Shown here: one piece after another, positions 1 through 9,150 of the stretch
Layout: each line of letters opens with the position of its first letter
Position numbering within the stretch: position 1 is the first letter of the stretch
Assembly (NCBI GenBank): GCA_000436975.1
Contig: HG000342.1
Coordinates: forward strand, 55,809 to 119,808
From: Clostridium sp. CAG:1000
GTDB lineage: Bacteria; Bacillota_I; Bacilli_A; RF39; UBA660
Direction: 5' to 3'
DNA length: 64,000 nt
The notes under the pieces: generated by a model
What the model saw: the letters and a program-made list of their open reading frames with translations, nothing else
What the model was told of the DNA's origin: nothing
Databases searched by the model: none
Position numbers and translations under genes: made by a program

Positions 1-64
1 CAATATATGATTTATTATTAGTTCAAAAACACCTAGTTGGTGATGAAAGATTATAGGAGGAAGA

Positions 65-1573
65 ATGAAAAGAATTACAAAATACTTAACACTATTCATA
101 ATGACATTTGCGTTCATACTTAATATAAATGCTGCCTCAGGTAAAATAACAGTTTCAACAAATAAAAGTTCTGCTACTGTTGGAAGTACAATTAATGCTA
201 CTATTACAATATCATCAGGTAGCCCTCTAGGAGCTTGGGAGTGGGTAATTGATTATGATAAAAGCAAATTAAAATTAACATCAGGGAAACTTAATATCGC
301 AGATGTTGGCGATGGAAAAATAAAAAGTAAATCATACAAATATAGCTTTAAAGCTATCGCAAAAGGAACCGCAACAATAACTGTTAAATCAGTCGGAGCT
401 CTAGACTGGGATAAAAATAATATTTCAATTTCAAAAGGATCTAAATCAATTAAAATAATTACTCAAGCAGAACTAGAAGCTTCATATTCAAAAGATAATA
501 CTTTAAAAAGTTTATCAGTAGATGGGTATGATCTATCCCCTGCTTTTTCAAAAAATGAAACAAATTATAAAGTAGAAGTACCCGCAGATACAACCAAAGT
601 AAATATTAATGCTCGTAAAAATGATTCATCTGCCAGTGTTAATGGAGATGGTGAACATGAAGTATCAGAAGGAGAAAATAAATTTGTAATAACTGTTACT
701 GCTGAAAACGGAAGTACAAAAGAATATACAATAATTGTTAGTGTGGTTGATCCTAACCCAATAAATGTTAAAATCAATGATAAAAACTACGTAATAGTTA
801 AAAGAACAAGCAGTATAGAAAAACCTGATGGATTTGAATTCAATGAAATAGAACTTGATGAACAAAAAGTGCCATCCCTATATAACGAAGTAACTAAACT
901 TACATTATTAGGTTTAAAAGATGAAGATGGGAACATTAAATTATATTTATATAATAAAAATGACAATTCTTATAAAGAATATAACGAAATATCATTTGAA
1001 AAAATAAAAATTTTGCCACTTGATATTGATAAGAAATTTGATAATAGTTACAAACAAAAAAATATAAAAATAAATGACATCGAAATTAAAGCTCTTGCTC
1101 AAAAAGATAGTGAATATGCCATAATAAAAGGAAAAGACTTAACTACTGGAAAAGATAACTACTACTTATATGATAGTAAAACTAACACTGTTATAAGATA
1201 TACAGATGAAATGACAAAATCTTATAAAGAAAAAATAAAAATGTATACAGAAATCATAGTCTTTTTAGGAGCGGAAACAACAATAATAATATTTATACTA
1301 ATATGCATATTATTGTCTAAAGTGAGGAAAAATAAAAAAAGAAAAAGAAGACTAATTGAAGAAATGAAAAAGAAGCAAGAAGAAGAACTAAAAATGCAAG
1401 AAGAACAAAAAAGACTTGAAGAACAAAAAAGACTTGAAGAACAAAAAGCAAAAGAAAAAGAACTAAAAAAAAAGACAACAGTAAAGAAGAAAACTACTAC
1501 TAAGAAAAATACTAAAGCAACTAAAAAAGCAAATACTAAGAAGAAAGTTGAAGTGACTAAAGAAAATGAATAA
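65..1573 (+). CDS. Membrane-anchored surface protein with cohesin-like and cadherin-like beta-sandwich domains
   Basis: Secreted, membrane-anchored 502-residue protein of unknown function. Residues 1-23 form a signal peptide ending NINA. Residues about 27-133 resemble a cohesin-type sandwich (GAWEWVIDYD, then LKLTSG). Residues about 140-228 match the cadherin-like beta-sandwich family: the pattern runs from NTLKSLSVDGYDLSPAFS through NYKVEVP to STKEYTIIV. A region without recognised domain follows, then a membrane helix at about 394-419 and a highly charged tail rich in Lys and Glu (KRLEEQKRLEEQ, then KKKTTVKKK). The start is firm: AGGAGG lies 4 bases before the ATG. The stop overlaps the LCP gene by 8 bases, so the two are translationally coupled, which suggests a role at the wall during polymer attachment (inference). 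The basic tail could bind nucleic acid or acidic lipid, but nothing proves that. Confidence 0.8.
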   Translation: MKRITKYLTLFIMTFAFILNINAASGKITVSTNKSSATVGSTINATITISSGSPLGAWEWVIDYDKSKLKLTSGKLNIADVGDGKIKSKSYKYSFKAIAKGTATITVKSVGALDWDKNNISISKGSKSIKIITQAELEASYSKDNTLKSLSVDGYDLSPAFSKNETNYKVEVPADTTKVNINARKNDSSASVNGDGEHEVSEGENKFVITVTAENGSTKEYTIIVSVVDPNPINVKINDKNYVIVKRTSSIEKPDGFEFNEIELDEQKVPSLYNEVTKLTLLGLKDEDGNIKLYLYNKNDNSYKEYNEISFEKIKILPLDIDKKFDNSYKQKNIKINDIEIKALAQKDSEYAIIKGKDLTTGKDNYYLYDSKTNTVIRYTDEMTKSYKEKIKMYTEIIVFLGAETTIIIFILICILLSKVRKNKKRKRRLIEEMKKKQEEELKMQEEQKRLEEQKRLEEQKAKEKELKKKTTVKKKTTTKKNTKATKKANTKKKVEVTKENE

Positions 1574-3512
1574 AAAATCAAAAGCACTACTCAGTATAAT
1601 ATTAATAATAGTACAACTTATAAGCCTAGGTCTCCTAGGCTATAGCCTTGTTCTTTACAAAGGTGTTGAAACATTTTATAGAATATACGGAATAATTGTT
1701 CTATTATATTTACTTATATTCGTAGGATACTTACTCCTAAGGAGCATTAAAAAGAAAAATAAAATAGCATTTGTTGTACCTCTTATTATGTGTTTAATGA
1801 TAAGTATTGTACAGTTTGGAGGCTACTACTACTTAAATAAAATATATAAAACAATAGATTCTTATAGTAATACAAAAAATATTGCTAGTTCTTCCCTAGT
1901 GACATATAATAAAAAATATAAATCATACAAAGATTTAAATAAAGCGAAAATAGGAATTATAACAGACACAAGTGATATTGAAGGATGTGTATTACCAAAC
2001 GAAATAATAAAAGAATTAAAGCTTGAAAATAATAATACAATAGTTAAATATGATTCAACAATGGAATTATTATATGCACTTAAAAATAAAGAAGTAGATG
2101 CAGCATTCTTTAGTTCAAACTATGCTGATATGTTCTACTCATTAGATGGATATGAAAATATAAAAGATGAAACTGTAGTTCTTTATGAAAAAACTAAAAA
2201 ATATGAATCAAAAGAAAATAATAATAATGACACAACAGCATCATTAAACAAACCATTCACAATGTTATTTATCGGCGTTGATTCATCAAAAGATGGTGTA
2301 ACATCAGGATATAATGCAGATGTATTATTACTAGTAACATTTAATCCTAAAACTTTAAGAGCTACTCTAACATCTGTACCAAGGGATATGTACTTAAAAA
2401 CAGCATGTTCAGGAAATAATTATAGAAGAATAAACACTGTAACATGGGGAAGCTCATCAGAATGTGCCGTTAATACAATACAAAAATTATTTGATACTAA
2501 GATAGATTATTATGCTAAGATTAATTTTAAAGGAGTTGTTCAACTAGTAGATGCAGTTGGAGGAATAGATGTAGAAGTTCCATATTCATTTTGTGAACAA
2601 AATAGTTCAAGACAATGGGGAAATAATACTATTACTGTATTAAAAGGAAAACAACACTTAAATGGTGAACAAGCACTGGCAATGTCAAGAAATAGACATA
2701 AACCAAATGATGGCTCAGGTGCTGGCAAACAAATGGGACTTCACTGTGCTAAATATAACGAAGGTGTAAGAAATGATTACACTAGAGGTAAAAATCAAAT
2801 GAAAGTAATACTTGGTATAGTTGAAGCAGGAACTAAATTAAGAGATCCAAATCAAGCTATAAATGTACTTGAAACAATAAAAGCTAACTTCCAAACAAAT
2901 ATTAAATCTAAAGACGTTTTATCGCTTTATAACTTAGCTAAATCAATAGTAATCTCTGATAATTCTAATTTGGTTAATATTCAAAGAAGTCAATTATCTG
3001 GATATAACGCATGGCATCATGTATATGAGCCATCATCAAAAAGTTATCCAGCAGTGACGATACCATACACTGGAAGTATTAATGATATTAAAAAAGAAAT
3101 AAAAAACAATTTAAGTACTTCAAATAATAATTTAATAAAGAAAACTTCATTTGATTTAAATAAACCATATGAGGAAACATTAGTAGGACAAGGAAAATAT
3201 AGTCAAGCTAAAATAAACACATTAAAAAGTATGCAAGGTAATTCAGTAGATGCTATTAAAGCGTATGCTTCTAATAATAAACTTAAATTATCTTTCATAA
3301 ATATTGATAATAATCAAACTGTTAATATCTCCAACTGGAACGAATACAGTTTTCACAGTCAAAAAGAACATAAAGACACAATTATTGACCAAATATCAAC
3401 ATTAACTATTTATGTTAAGAAAAAAGCAGTTGTTAGTTCACCTTCTGTTAAAACTGAAGATGACAATAAAACTACTGATGAAACAATTAAAAAACCAGAA
3501 GCATCTGAGTAG
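1566..3512 (+). CDS. LytR-CpsA-Psr (LCP) family wall-polymer ligase with an SBP-like insertion
   Basis: LCP enzymes transfer undecaprenyl-linked teichoic acid or capsule to peptidoglycan on the outer face of the membrane. Three N-terminal membrane helices lie at about 8-91. Residues 105-215 look like half of a periplasmic-binding protein (KIGIITDTSDIEGC, NKEVDAAFFSSNYADMF), an extra module placed before the catalytic domain. The LCP domain starts near residue 229 (FTMLFIGVDSS) with the expected Asp (NADVLLLVT) and Arg positions (SVPRDMY, YRRINTV, AMSRNRH) and the conserved VDAVGGIDVEVP stretch. The C-terminal 200 residues are extracellular and unassigned, with a second YSQAKINTLKSMQGN-type segment resembling a PASTA/SBP-like fold only loosely. 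It overlaps the upstream surface-protein gene by 8 bases and ends in a terminator. Family assignment is secure; the substrate is not. Confidence 0.92.
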   Translation: MNKKSKALLSIILIIVQLISLGLLGYSLVLYKGVETFYRIYGIIVLLYLLIFVGYLLLRSIKKKNKIAFVVPLIMCLMISIVQFGGYYYLNKIYKTIDSYSNTKNIASSSLVTYNKKYKSYKDLNKAKIGIITDTSDIEGCVLPNEIIKELKLENNNTIVKYDSTMELLYALKNKEVDAAFFSSNYADMFYSLDGYENIKDETVVLYEKTKKYESKENNNNDTTASLNKPFTMLFIGVDSSKDGVTSGYNADVLLLVTFNPKTLRATLTSVPRDMYLKTACSGNNYRRINTVTWGSSSECAVNTIQKLFDTKIDYYAKINFKGVVQLVDAVGGIDVEVPYSFCEQNSSRQWGNNTITVLKGKQHLNGEQALAMSRNRHKPNDGSGAGKQMGLHCAKYNEGVRNDYTRGKNQMKVILGIVEAGTKLRDPNQAINVLETIKANFQTNIKSKDVLSLYNLAKSIVISDNSNLVNIQRSQLSGYNAWHHVYEPSSKSYPAVTIPYTGSINDIKKEIKNNLSTSNNNLIKKTSFDLNKPYEETLVGQGKYSQAKINTLKSMQGNSVDAIKAYASNNKLKLSFINIDNNQTVNISNWNEYSFHSQKEHKDTIIDQISTLTIYVKKKAVVSSPSVKTEDDNKTTDETIKKPEASE

Positions 3513-3523
3513 ATGCTTTTTTT
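3500..3523 (+). terminator. Intrinsic terminator of the LCP transcript
   Basis: A 7-bp stem AGCATCT/AGATGCT (3500-3506 and 3511-3517) with loop GAGT is followed by a run of seven T. The stem contains the TAG stop codon of the LCP gene (3510-3512). Confidence 0.85.
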
Positions 3524-3534
3524 ATGCATTAAAA

Positions 3535-3556
3535 AAGAGGATTACTCCCCTTTTAC
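3535..3556 (-). terminator. Possible terminator of the ltaS-type transcript
   Basis: On the minus strand AAAAGGGG, loop AGTAAT, CCTCTTTT forms an 8-bp stem with one G-U pair, ending in a T run. It covers the stop codon of the gene ending at 3542. Confidence 0.45.
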
Positions 3557-4165
3557 AATATATAATATGTTTTTATCTTTAATAAATGTTATCTTCATTG
3601 ATTTTTGATACCCTAAATCTTTTTCATATTCCCAGTTAGCAGTTACAACATAAGCAGGATAATCTTTATTATTATATGTATATTTAGTTTCTAAAACATC
3701 TGATACAGTTACTTCTTTTACAACAGGTAATTCTTGTGTCCTTTTACCATCAATATTTATTTCGACATATTTATAAATTGTATCTCCCATATTTTCCTTA
3801 AAATTTTCTTTAAGATCTTTATGTATAAATTGTAAACCACCTATATCAGTACTTCCAAGTTTGTTATCTAAAGTGAATAAGTCCATTATAAACAGTTTAG
3901 AGGCTAATGTAGCATAGTTTTTATAATCAATATTATTTGTACTTAAAGCTTTGCTAAGTTCTTTAAAAGTATCTTTATATGCTCTAGAATCCCTATCATG
4001 TAATGAGTATCCATATAGCCCAATTGACTCTATTTCCTTTTTAGTATCAGGTTTATTAAAAAAATCATTATATACTCTATATCCTAAAAATCCGAATAAT
4101 AAAACCCCTATCATAACAAATACAATAATTGTTAATGTATCACTTTTATTCTTTCTCTTACTCAT
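3542..4165 (-). CDS. Single-pass membrane protein of unknown function
   Basis: I do not recognise this gene. The product (207 residues) has a short Lys/Arg-rich cytoplasmic start, one membrane helix at about 9-31, and an extracytoplasmic domain with the segment DSRAYKDTFKELSKAL and a C-terminal strand-rich half (YVVTANWEYEKDLGYQKSMKITFI) like small lipoprotein or NTF2-type folds. The frame stays open to a GTG at 4171, but AGGAGAG ends only 1-2 bases before that GTG and 7 bases before the ATG at 4165, so the ATG is the better start. It overlaps the 3' end of the LTA-synthase-like gene by 8 bases and is certainly co-transcribed with it. A role as an accessory of that enzyme is inference from position only. 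Confidence 0.7.
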   Translation of the reverse strand: MSKRKNKSDTLTIIVFVMIGVLLFGFLGYRVYNDFFNKPDTKKEIESIGLYGYSLHDRDSRAYKDTFKELSKALSTNNIDYKNYATLASKLFIMDLFTLDNKLGSTDIGGLQFIHKDLKENFKENMGDTIYKYVEINIDGKRTQELPVVKEVTVSDVLETKYTYNNKDYPAYVVTANWEYEKDLGYQKSMKITFIKDKNILYIVKGE

Positions 4166-6182
4166 GTTCACACTCTCCTATTAACTTTTCTTCTCTATCT
4201 ATTAAATCATAGTAAACTATACCATTAGATATATCAAGTATCTTACTAGAATATTCTTTTAATTTCTCTATGTAATCAGCATCTATCGGATTATCATTAA
4301 AAGTAATATATTCATCATTAGAATTACTATAATATATATTATTTGTAAGTACATTTCCGTTTGGGAATATAACTATCTTTTCGTTAGAACTAAATATATC
4401 ATGACCAAGCGAATACTTTTCTTCAAAACCAAACATATTAGCTATAGTTGGTAATACATCATACATCCCCATAACATCAGTAATTTCTTTTTTTAAATTC
4501 TCTTCATTAGACCAAATTACTAATGGAGTATTTTTAAGTAAGTCATAGTTATAACCACTCACATCAATATATCCTTCATCATCTGCATCTTTAATATTAT
4601 TAGTCTCAGGATCATAATTATATAGTATTTCAAATTCACTTCTAGCGAGTCTAGACTCATGATCACCATAAAATACTATTATAGTATTTTCAAGTAAATT
4701 ATTCTTCTTTAAACCATCTATAAACTCACCAAATGCCCTATCGGCATAATGAGCACTCTTAAGATAATTACCCATCTTAGTTCCCTCTAAGTAATTTGAA
4801 TTACCTTTAACTTTATTACCAAAACTATTAGTATAAGTATAATCCATCGTTACATCAAAATCATCATATTTCTCTAAATCATCAAAAGGTGAATGATTTG
4901 ATAAAGTAATAACTGTACCATAGAAAGGCTCATTTTTACTCTTAATGTTTTTAATAATTGGTATTAATTGTTTAAAGAATGAACTATCAGATAATCCAAG
5001 ACCAACAAAATCACTACTGCTTTCATCAGGTACATCGAAATAATCTCTTGAATAGAAATCTTGATAACCAAGTGTTTTATACATAGTACTTCTATTCCAA
5101 TACTCTTTATAGTTAGCGTGAGTACTAAATGTATAATAACCTAATTTATTGAAATATTTAGGTAAAGAATAATACTTTCTATTATAATAATTAACAAAAA
5201 CTGTTCCACTTGAAGATGGCATTAAACCAGTTGTTAATGTAAACTCAGTATCAGAAGAAGTTCCTACGCTTATTTGTGGATAAAACTTACTAAAATACAT
5301 ACCTTCACTTATAAATTTATTAATATTAGGTGTTACTTCTTTACCATTGATTTTTAAATTAATTAAAAAGTTTTGTATACTCTCAGCATGTATAAATATT
5401 ACATTCTTGCCCTTAAATTTATTAGTATACTCATTAGTCTTATTTTTCTTTTCCCATTTACAAGCATAATAGTTTCTAAATTCATGGGCAACCTCATCAT
5501 ATTCAGCAGAAGTAGTTAACTTTGGTCTTACACTTTGTAATGTATCATTTATTGTATAAGTATATATACCAAACTTATGCACAATATAGTTTTTATTCCA
5601 TTGTTTAACAAACTTGGTAGCTTCTGACTTACTAAGCGTTAAAATAACTATAATTAATAATACTAATGCCACTAATAAAGTATTTTTAAATAACTTTTTA
5701 ATACTATTATTATTTTCTAAAACACTACTTTTATTCTTTTTATAAATGTATTTATTAATTAATATAAAACAAACAGGAAATAATAAATAAACAAATTGAT
5801 AAAACTTAAGCTTTTCAAGTAATGAACTATGCACTTCTCCCAACATACTAGCAGTTTGAATTAAATTAATTGATACAAATGACTGATAAAATTCATAATA
5901 TATTGTATTTATAACACATATCGCACTAGCAATAAATATCCATATACCAAGATAAATGCTTCTGCCTTTAGGCTTAATTAAATACATAAATGACCCTATC
6001 ACTAAAGAAACAATTAAATCACATATAATTCCTCTAAAAGTAATACTTCCTATTGTTATTAATTTAAGTAAAATATCTAAAAGCAATATAATTAAAATAT
6101 AAATCAAAAATAAAATATTTGACTTGCAATACAAGATAATATTTTTAAAGTTTAACTTATCAAATATCTTATTCCTCTTCAT
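4158..6182 (-). CDS. LTA-synthase-like phosphoglycerol transferase (sulfatase fold)
   Basis: LtaS-type enzymes polymerise glycerol phosphate from phosphatidylglycerol on the outer membrane face. The product has five N-terminal membrane helices within residues 1-190 and an extracellular sulfatase domain from about 235. The start of the domain is NVIFIHAESIQNF, which holds the metal-binding Glu. The nucleophile region reads VGTSSDTEFT; late metal ligands sit in YGDHESRL and GHDIFSS. Staphylococcal LtaS has GKTSDSEF, so an ungapped alignment puts Ser on the catalytic Thr and the Thr one residue earlier. The frame opens at 6188, but AGAGGGA ends 1 base from that ATG and 7 bases from the ATG at 6182, which I prefer. 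A strong promoter precedes it. Length is close to canonical LtaS (about 650). A related phosphoethanolamine transferase is the main alternative. Confidence 0.88.
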   Translation of the reverse strand: MKRNKIFDKLNFKNIILYCKSNILFLIYILIILLLDILLKLITIGSITFRGIICDLIVSLVIGSFMYLIKPKGRSIYLGIWIFIASAICVINTIYYEFYQSFVSINLIQTASMLGEVHSSLLEKLKFYQFVYLLFPVCFILINKYIYKKNKSSVLENNNSIKKLFKNTLLVALVLLIIVILTLSKSEATKFVKQWNKNYIVHKFGIYTYTINDTLQSVRPKLTTSAEYDEVAHEFRNYYACKWEKKNKTNEYTNKFKGKNVIFIHAESIQNFLINLKINGKEVTPNINKFISEGMYFSKFYPQISVGTSSDTEFTLTTGLMPSSSGTVFVNYYNRKYYSLPKYFNKLGYYTFSTHANYKEYWNRSTMYKTLGYQDFYSRDYFDVPDESSSDFVGLGLSDSSFFKQLIPIIKNIKSKNEPFYGTVITLSNHSPFDDLEKYDDFDVTMDYTYTNSFGNKVKGNSNYLEGTKMGNYLKSAHYADRAFGEFIDGLKKNNLLENTIIVFYGDHESRLARSEFEILYNYDPETNNIKDADDEGYIDVSGYNYDLLKNTPLVIWSNEENLKKEITDVMGMYDVLPTIANMFGFEEKYSLGHDIFSSNEKIVIFPNGNVLTNNIYYSNSNDEYITFNDNPIDADYIEKLKEYSSKILDISNGIVYYDLIDREEKLIGECEHE

Positions 6183-6200
6183 ACTCATTCCCTCTAAATT

Positions 6201-6229
6201 ATTATATCACTTTAGAGAGCATTTTTCAA
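6201..6229 (-). promoter_or_regulatory. Promoter of the ltaS-like operon
   Basis: On the minus strand TTGAAA (6224-6229), 17-base spacer, TATAAT (6201-6206), with an extended TGA before the -10. A 7-bp inverted repeat CTCTAAA/TTTAGAG (6192-6198, 6211-6217) brackets the -10 and reaches the ribosome binding site. Confidence 0.8.
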
Positions 6230-6239
6230 TTATGCATAC

Positions 6240-6264
6240 AAAAAGAACATATGAGCTATGTTCT
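6240..6264 (-). terminator. Intrinsic terminator of galE
   Basis: An 8-bp perfect stem AGAACATA/TATGTTCT with loop GCTCA on the minus strand is followed by five T. The TAG stop of galE (6263-6265) lies in the stem. Confidence 0.85.
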
Positions 6265-7282
6265 ATTTTTGTTTCATGCCTTTAGCAGTTTGAATATATA
6301 ACCAAGAGTCCCTACACATGTCCCTTAATGACTTCTCAGTCTCCCAGCCTAATTCATTCTTTGCCTTCGTGGGATCTGCATAACACGTTGCGATATCTCC
6401 TTCTCTACGACCCACTATTTTATAATTAACCTCTTGTCCAGTTGACTCTTCGAAAGCTTTTATCATATCTAAAACGCTATAACCTTTTCCTGTTCCTAGA
6501 TTGTATATAAACAACCCTTTTCCCTCTCTATCAAGTTTATCAAGTGCTTTTAAATGACCTTTAGATAAATCAACTACATGAATGTAATCTCTAACCCCTG
6601 TTCCATCAGGTGTATCATAATCATTACCAAAAACAGATAATTGAGCAAGTTCACCGGCGGCAACTCTAACTATATACGGCATTAAATTATTTGGTACCCC
6701 TTTTGGTTCTTCACCAATTAAACCAGTTTCATGAGAACCTACTGGATTAAAATATCTCAATATAGCAATATCCCAATCATTATCAGATTTATATAAATCT
6801 TTTAATATTTGTTCGATAAATAATTTAGTTGTTCCGTATGGATTAGTTGTTCCACCAGTCTTACAGTCTTCAGTAATTGGCACCACTTCAGGATCTCCAT
6901 ATACTGTTGCGGATGAACTAAATATAAATTTTTTAACATTAAATTCTTTCATAGTTTTTAAAAGCCCAACTGCTCCAGATACGTTATTTTCATAATAATC
7001 CAAAGGTTTAGCAACTGATTCACCTACTGATTTAAAACCAGCAAAATTCATTACAGCATCAATTTTATTTTCCTCGAACACTTTTCTTAATTTTGGTGTG
7101 TCCAAATAATCAATCTCATAAAACTTAAAATCTTTATTTGTTATTTCTTTAATTTTATCTAATACTTCTCTTTTGCTATTTGAGAAGTTATCTAATATTA
7201 TTATTTCTTTTCCTGCATTTAATAATTCTACTGATGTATGACTACCTATGTACCCAGCTCCACCTGTTACTAAAATTGCCAT
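6263..7282 (-). CDS. galE: UDP-glucose 4-epimerase
   Basis: GalE interconverts UDP-glucose and UDP-galactose (or the N-acetyl forms) with bound NAD, in the cytoplasm, supplying sugars for wall polymers or glycolipids. The N-terminal Rossmann motif is VTGGAGYIGSH. The short-chain dehydrogenase triad is present: Ser/Thr in SSSATVYG and Tyr/Lys in NPYGTTK. The conserved LRYFNPVGSH and GTGVRDYIHVVDL blocks are complete. The frame continues to a GTG at 7291, but AAGGAG sits 8 bases before the ATG at 7282, giving 339 residues, the usual length. It is a single-gene unit, with its own extended -10 promoter and terminator, between the LtaS-like gene and tagD. The family is secure; substrate range cannot be read from sequence. 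Confidence 0.95.
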   Translation of the reverse strand: MAILVTGGAGYIGSHTSVELLNAGKEIIILDNFSNSKREVLDKIKEITNKDFKFYEIDYLDTPKLRKVFEENKIDAVMNFAGFKSVGESVAKPLDYYENNVSGAVGLLKTMKEFNVKKFIFSSSATVYGDPEVVPITEDCKTGGTTNPYGTTKLFIEQILKDLYKSDNDWDIAILRYFNPVGSHETGLIGEEPKGVPNNLMPYIVRVAAGELAQLSVFGNDYDTPDGTGVRDYIHVVDLSKGHLKALDKLDREGKGLFIYNLGTGKGYSVLDMIKAFEESTGQEVNYKIVGRREGDIATCYADPTKAKNELGWETEKSLRDMCRDSWLYIQTAKGMKQK

Positions 7283-7306
7283 AATTATCACTCCTTATCT
7301 TTAATT

Positions 7307-7315
7307 ATTATAACA
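7307..7315 (-). promoter_or_regulatory. Extended -10 promoter of galE
   Basis: TGTTATAAT on the minus strand (7307-7315), about 25 bases before the galE start. No good -35 is visible. Confidence 0.6.
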
Positions 7316-7363
7316 TTATTTTTTTATTTTTGCTATATTCTATTCAATAACACTTAAATAAAG

Positions 7364-7383
7364 AAAAAATACACATTTGTGTA
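7364..7383 (-). terminator. Intrinsic terminator after tagD
   Basis: A 5-bp stem TACAC/GTGTA (7370-7374, 7379-7383) with a 4-base loop, then six T on the minus strand, directly after the tagD stop at 7385. Confidence 0.65.
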
Positions 7384-7384
7384 C

Positions 7385-7777
7385 TTAATCTTTTAAATCA
7401 TTTTTGATTTTTGTTGTAGATACACCCTCTGTTCTATCAAGATAAACCACTTCACAATAATCTTTTAGGTATTCAAATTTATCACTATTGGCCCAGTCAC
7501 TACCCATAACAACAATGTCAGCTTTATATTCTTTAACATCATTGATTTTTTGCTCCCAATTTTCTTCAGGAATTACTAAATCAACATATCTAATTGCTTC
7601 TAACATTTCTTTTCTCTCTTTATATGGGTGATATGATTTTTTACCTTTAAGAGCATTAAACTCATCTGTAGATAAAGCTACAATTAAATAATCTCCTAAA
7701 GCTTTAGCCCTTTTTAATAATCTAATATGTCCATAATGTAATAAATCAAATGTACCGTATGTTAAAACTCTTTTCAT
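7385..7777 (-). CDS. tagD: Glycerol-3-phosphate cytidylyltransferase
   Basis: TagD makes CDP-glycerol from CTP and sn-glycerol 3-phosphate, the donor for teichoic-acid synthesis. The 130-residue product has the nucleotidyltransferase signature YGTFDLLHYGHIRLLKRAK with the HxGH motif, and the C-terminal family signature RTEGVSTTKIK. Length and motifs match TagD of bacilli almost end to end. GGAGG lies 7 bases before the ATG. It is the last gene of a three-gene unit (TagF-GT4 fusion, propeller-like protein, tagD), so donor and polymerase are made together. Ethanolamine-phosphate cytidylyltransferase is excluded by length and context. Confidence 0.95.
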   Translation of the reverse strand: MKRVLTYGTFDLLHYGHIRLLKRAKALGDYLIVALSTDEFNALKGKKSYHPYKERKEMLEAIRYVDLVIPEENWEQKINDVKEYKADIVVMGSDWANSDKFEYLKDYCEVVYLDRTEGVSTTKIKNDLKD

Positions 7778-7824
7778 ATTAATCCTCCAATATTATTATA
7801 CAATATATAATAGTTTCATAAAAG

Positions 7825-9147
7825 TTATTTTTCTATTTTACCAGCATAGCCTTTCAAGTTGAATATATTGCTGCCATAAGAAAGCCCTATACCTCTTGCA
7901 AATTCTTTTGAAACACCTGAGTAATAAACATAGTAAATTCCATCTACTTTAATAAATGAACTTCTATACATACCACCATTGTCCCATCCAGTATTAGATG
8001 CTTTAAGGATTGGTTTTGCAATTTCCCAATTTTCATTATCTTCTGATGAAGAATAATATAATTGCATTGTTTTTCTGCCTTCCCAACTTTCATAAGCTAC
8101 AGCAATCATTTCGTACCCTATATCTGATTTAATAACATCTAAATGCCATGTTTTCATATTTCTATTTTCATATTTCAAATTAATTACTCTTCTATTCTCG
8201 TAATTATATCCATCTTTACTTTCTTCATATGTTACAGTATTATTTTTATTAACATACCACATTCTATATGTTCCTTTATCATATATAATTGCAAAGGAAA
8301 CATAATCATGTTCACTTCGTGTATCTTTTAATACTTCTTCCCTATCAGTCCAATGAACGCCATCTTTAGTAGTTCTTCTATAAATTATTCCTTCATCTTT
8401 TTTGTCATCTACTCTTCTCCAGTAGCATTCAAGTTCATCTTTATCATCATTGTAAACAATGTGTGGGTCAGAATTATAAATAACCGTGTTTTTATAATCA
8501 GATGGAGTATCAGCAAGTGGATTTTCAAATCCCTTAGGTTCTGACCAATTAACTAAATCATTACTTACTTTAATATGAGGATTTTCTTTACTGTCGTCAC
8601 TAAATGGATATGGTGAATATACCATCCAATATTTATAACCATTCCATCCATCTTTAAAATATAAAACTTTTGGATGTGTTCCTTGGTTATCTCCATAAGA
8701 ACTTACTATTTTCAATCTATTAGCGGCATTATGATAATTTTCTCTATCTTTTACAGGTATTTCAGATACCTTAATTTTAGTATCCTTATTAATCTCTTTA
8801 GCGGCATTATATACTTTAGAGAATGGGAACACCTTTCTATTTATATAAGAATAACCAACTACACAAACTGATGAACCACCAATAAATATAAGTATAGCTA
8901 AAATTATACAAGCTATTTTTAATTTTTTATTTTTCTTAGTTAATTGTTCTTTATTAGATATTAATTGTTCCTTTTCAACAACTAATTCTTCTTTAGCTTT
9001 TAGTAGTTCTTCTTTTTCCTTAGATAATTCTTCAATCTTTTTAATAGTTAAATCTTCTTTAACCTCTTTTTTAGTTTCCCTCTTAGCGGATTTAATCTTC
9101 TTCGTTTCATCCTTTTTTGCTGACTTTAATTTTTTTTCTTTTTCCAT
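7825..9147 (-). CDS. Membrane-anchored beta-propeller-like protein with cytoplasmic coiled coil
   Basis: Residues 1-70 are extremely Lys/Glu-rich and form a predicted coiled coil with a seven-residue period (KEELLKAKEELVVEKEQL). A membrane helix follows at about 75-100. The extracellular part from about 135 resembles the five-bladed propeller of GH43/GH117-like or sialidase-like proteins: repeated blade motifs are YKYWMVYSPYP, VSNDLVNWSEP, YNSDPHIVYN, RRTTKDGVHWTD and YRMWYVNKNN, with a late YYVYYSGVSKEFARGIGL. Which acid residues would be catalytic I cannot say, so hydrolase activity is unproven; a carbohydrate-binding scaffold is as likely. It begins 3 bases after the TagF-GT4 stop and lies 47 bases before tagD, which links it to wall teichoic acid or its side-chain sugars. 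Confidence 0.7.
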   Translation of the reverse strand: MEKEKKLKSAKKDETKKIKSAKRETKKEVKEDLTIKKIEELSKEKEELLKAKEELVVEKEQLISNKEQLTKKNKKLKIACIILAILIFIGGSSVCVVGYSYINRKVFPFSKVYNAAKEINKDTKIKVSEIPVKDRENYHNAANRLKIVSSYGDNQGTHPKVLYFKDGWNGYKYWMVYSPYPFSDDSKENPHIKVSNDLVNWSEPKGFENPLADTPSDYKNTVIYNSDPHIVYNDDKDELECYWRRVDDKKDEGIIYRRTTKDGVHWTDREEVLKDTRSEHDYVSFAIIYDKGTYRMWYVNKNNTVTYEESKDGYNYENRRVINLKYENRNMKTWHLDVIKSDIGYEMIAVAYESWEGRKTMQLYYSSSEDNENWEIAKPILKASNTGWDNGGMYRSSFIKVDGIYYVYYSGVSKEFARGIGLSYGSNIFNLKGYAGKIEK

Positions 9148-9150
9148 TTT

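Noticed and set aside
1222..1587. Long antisense frame opposite the Lys-rich tail of the first gene
   Set aside because: Its Phe/Ser-rich content is the complement of AAA/GAA-rich codons; no ribosome site, and the sense gene is clear.
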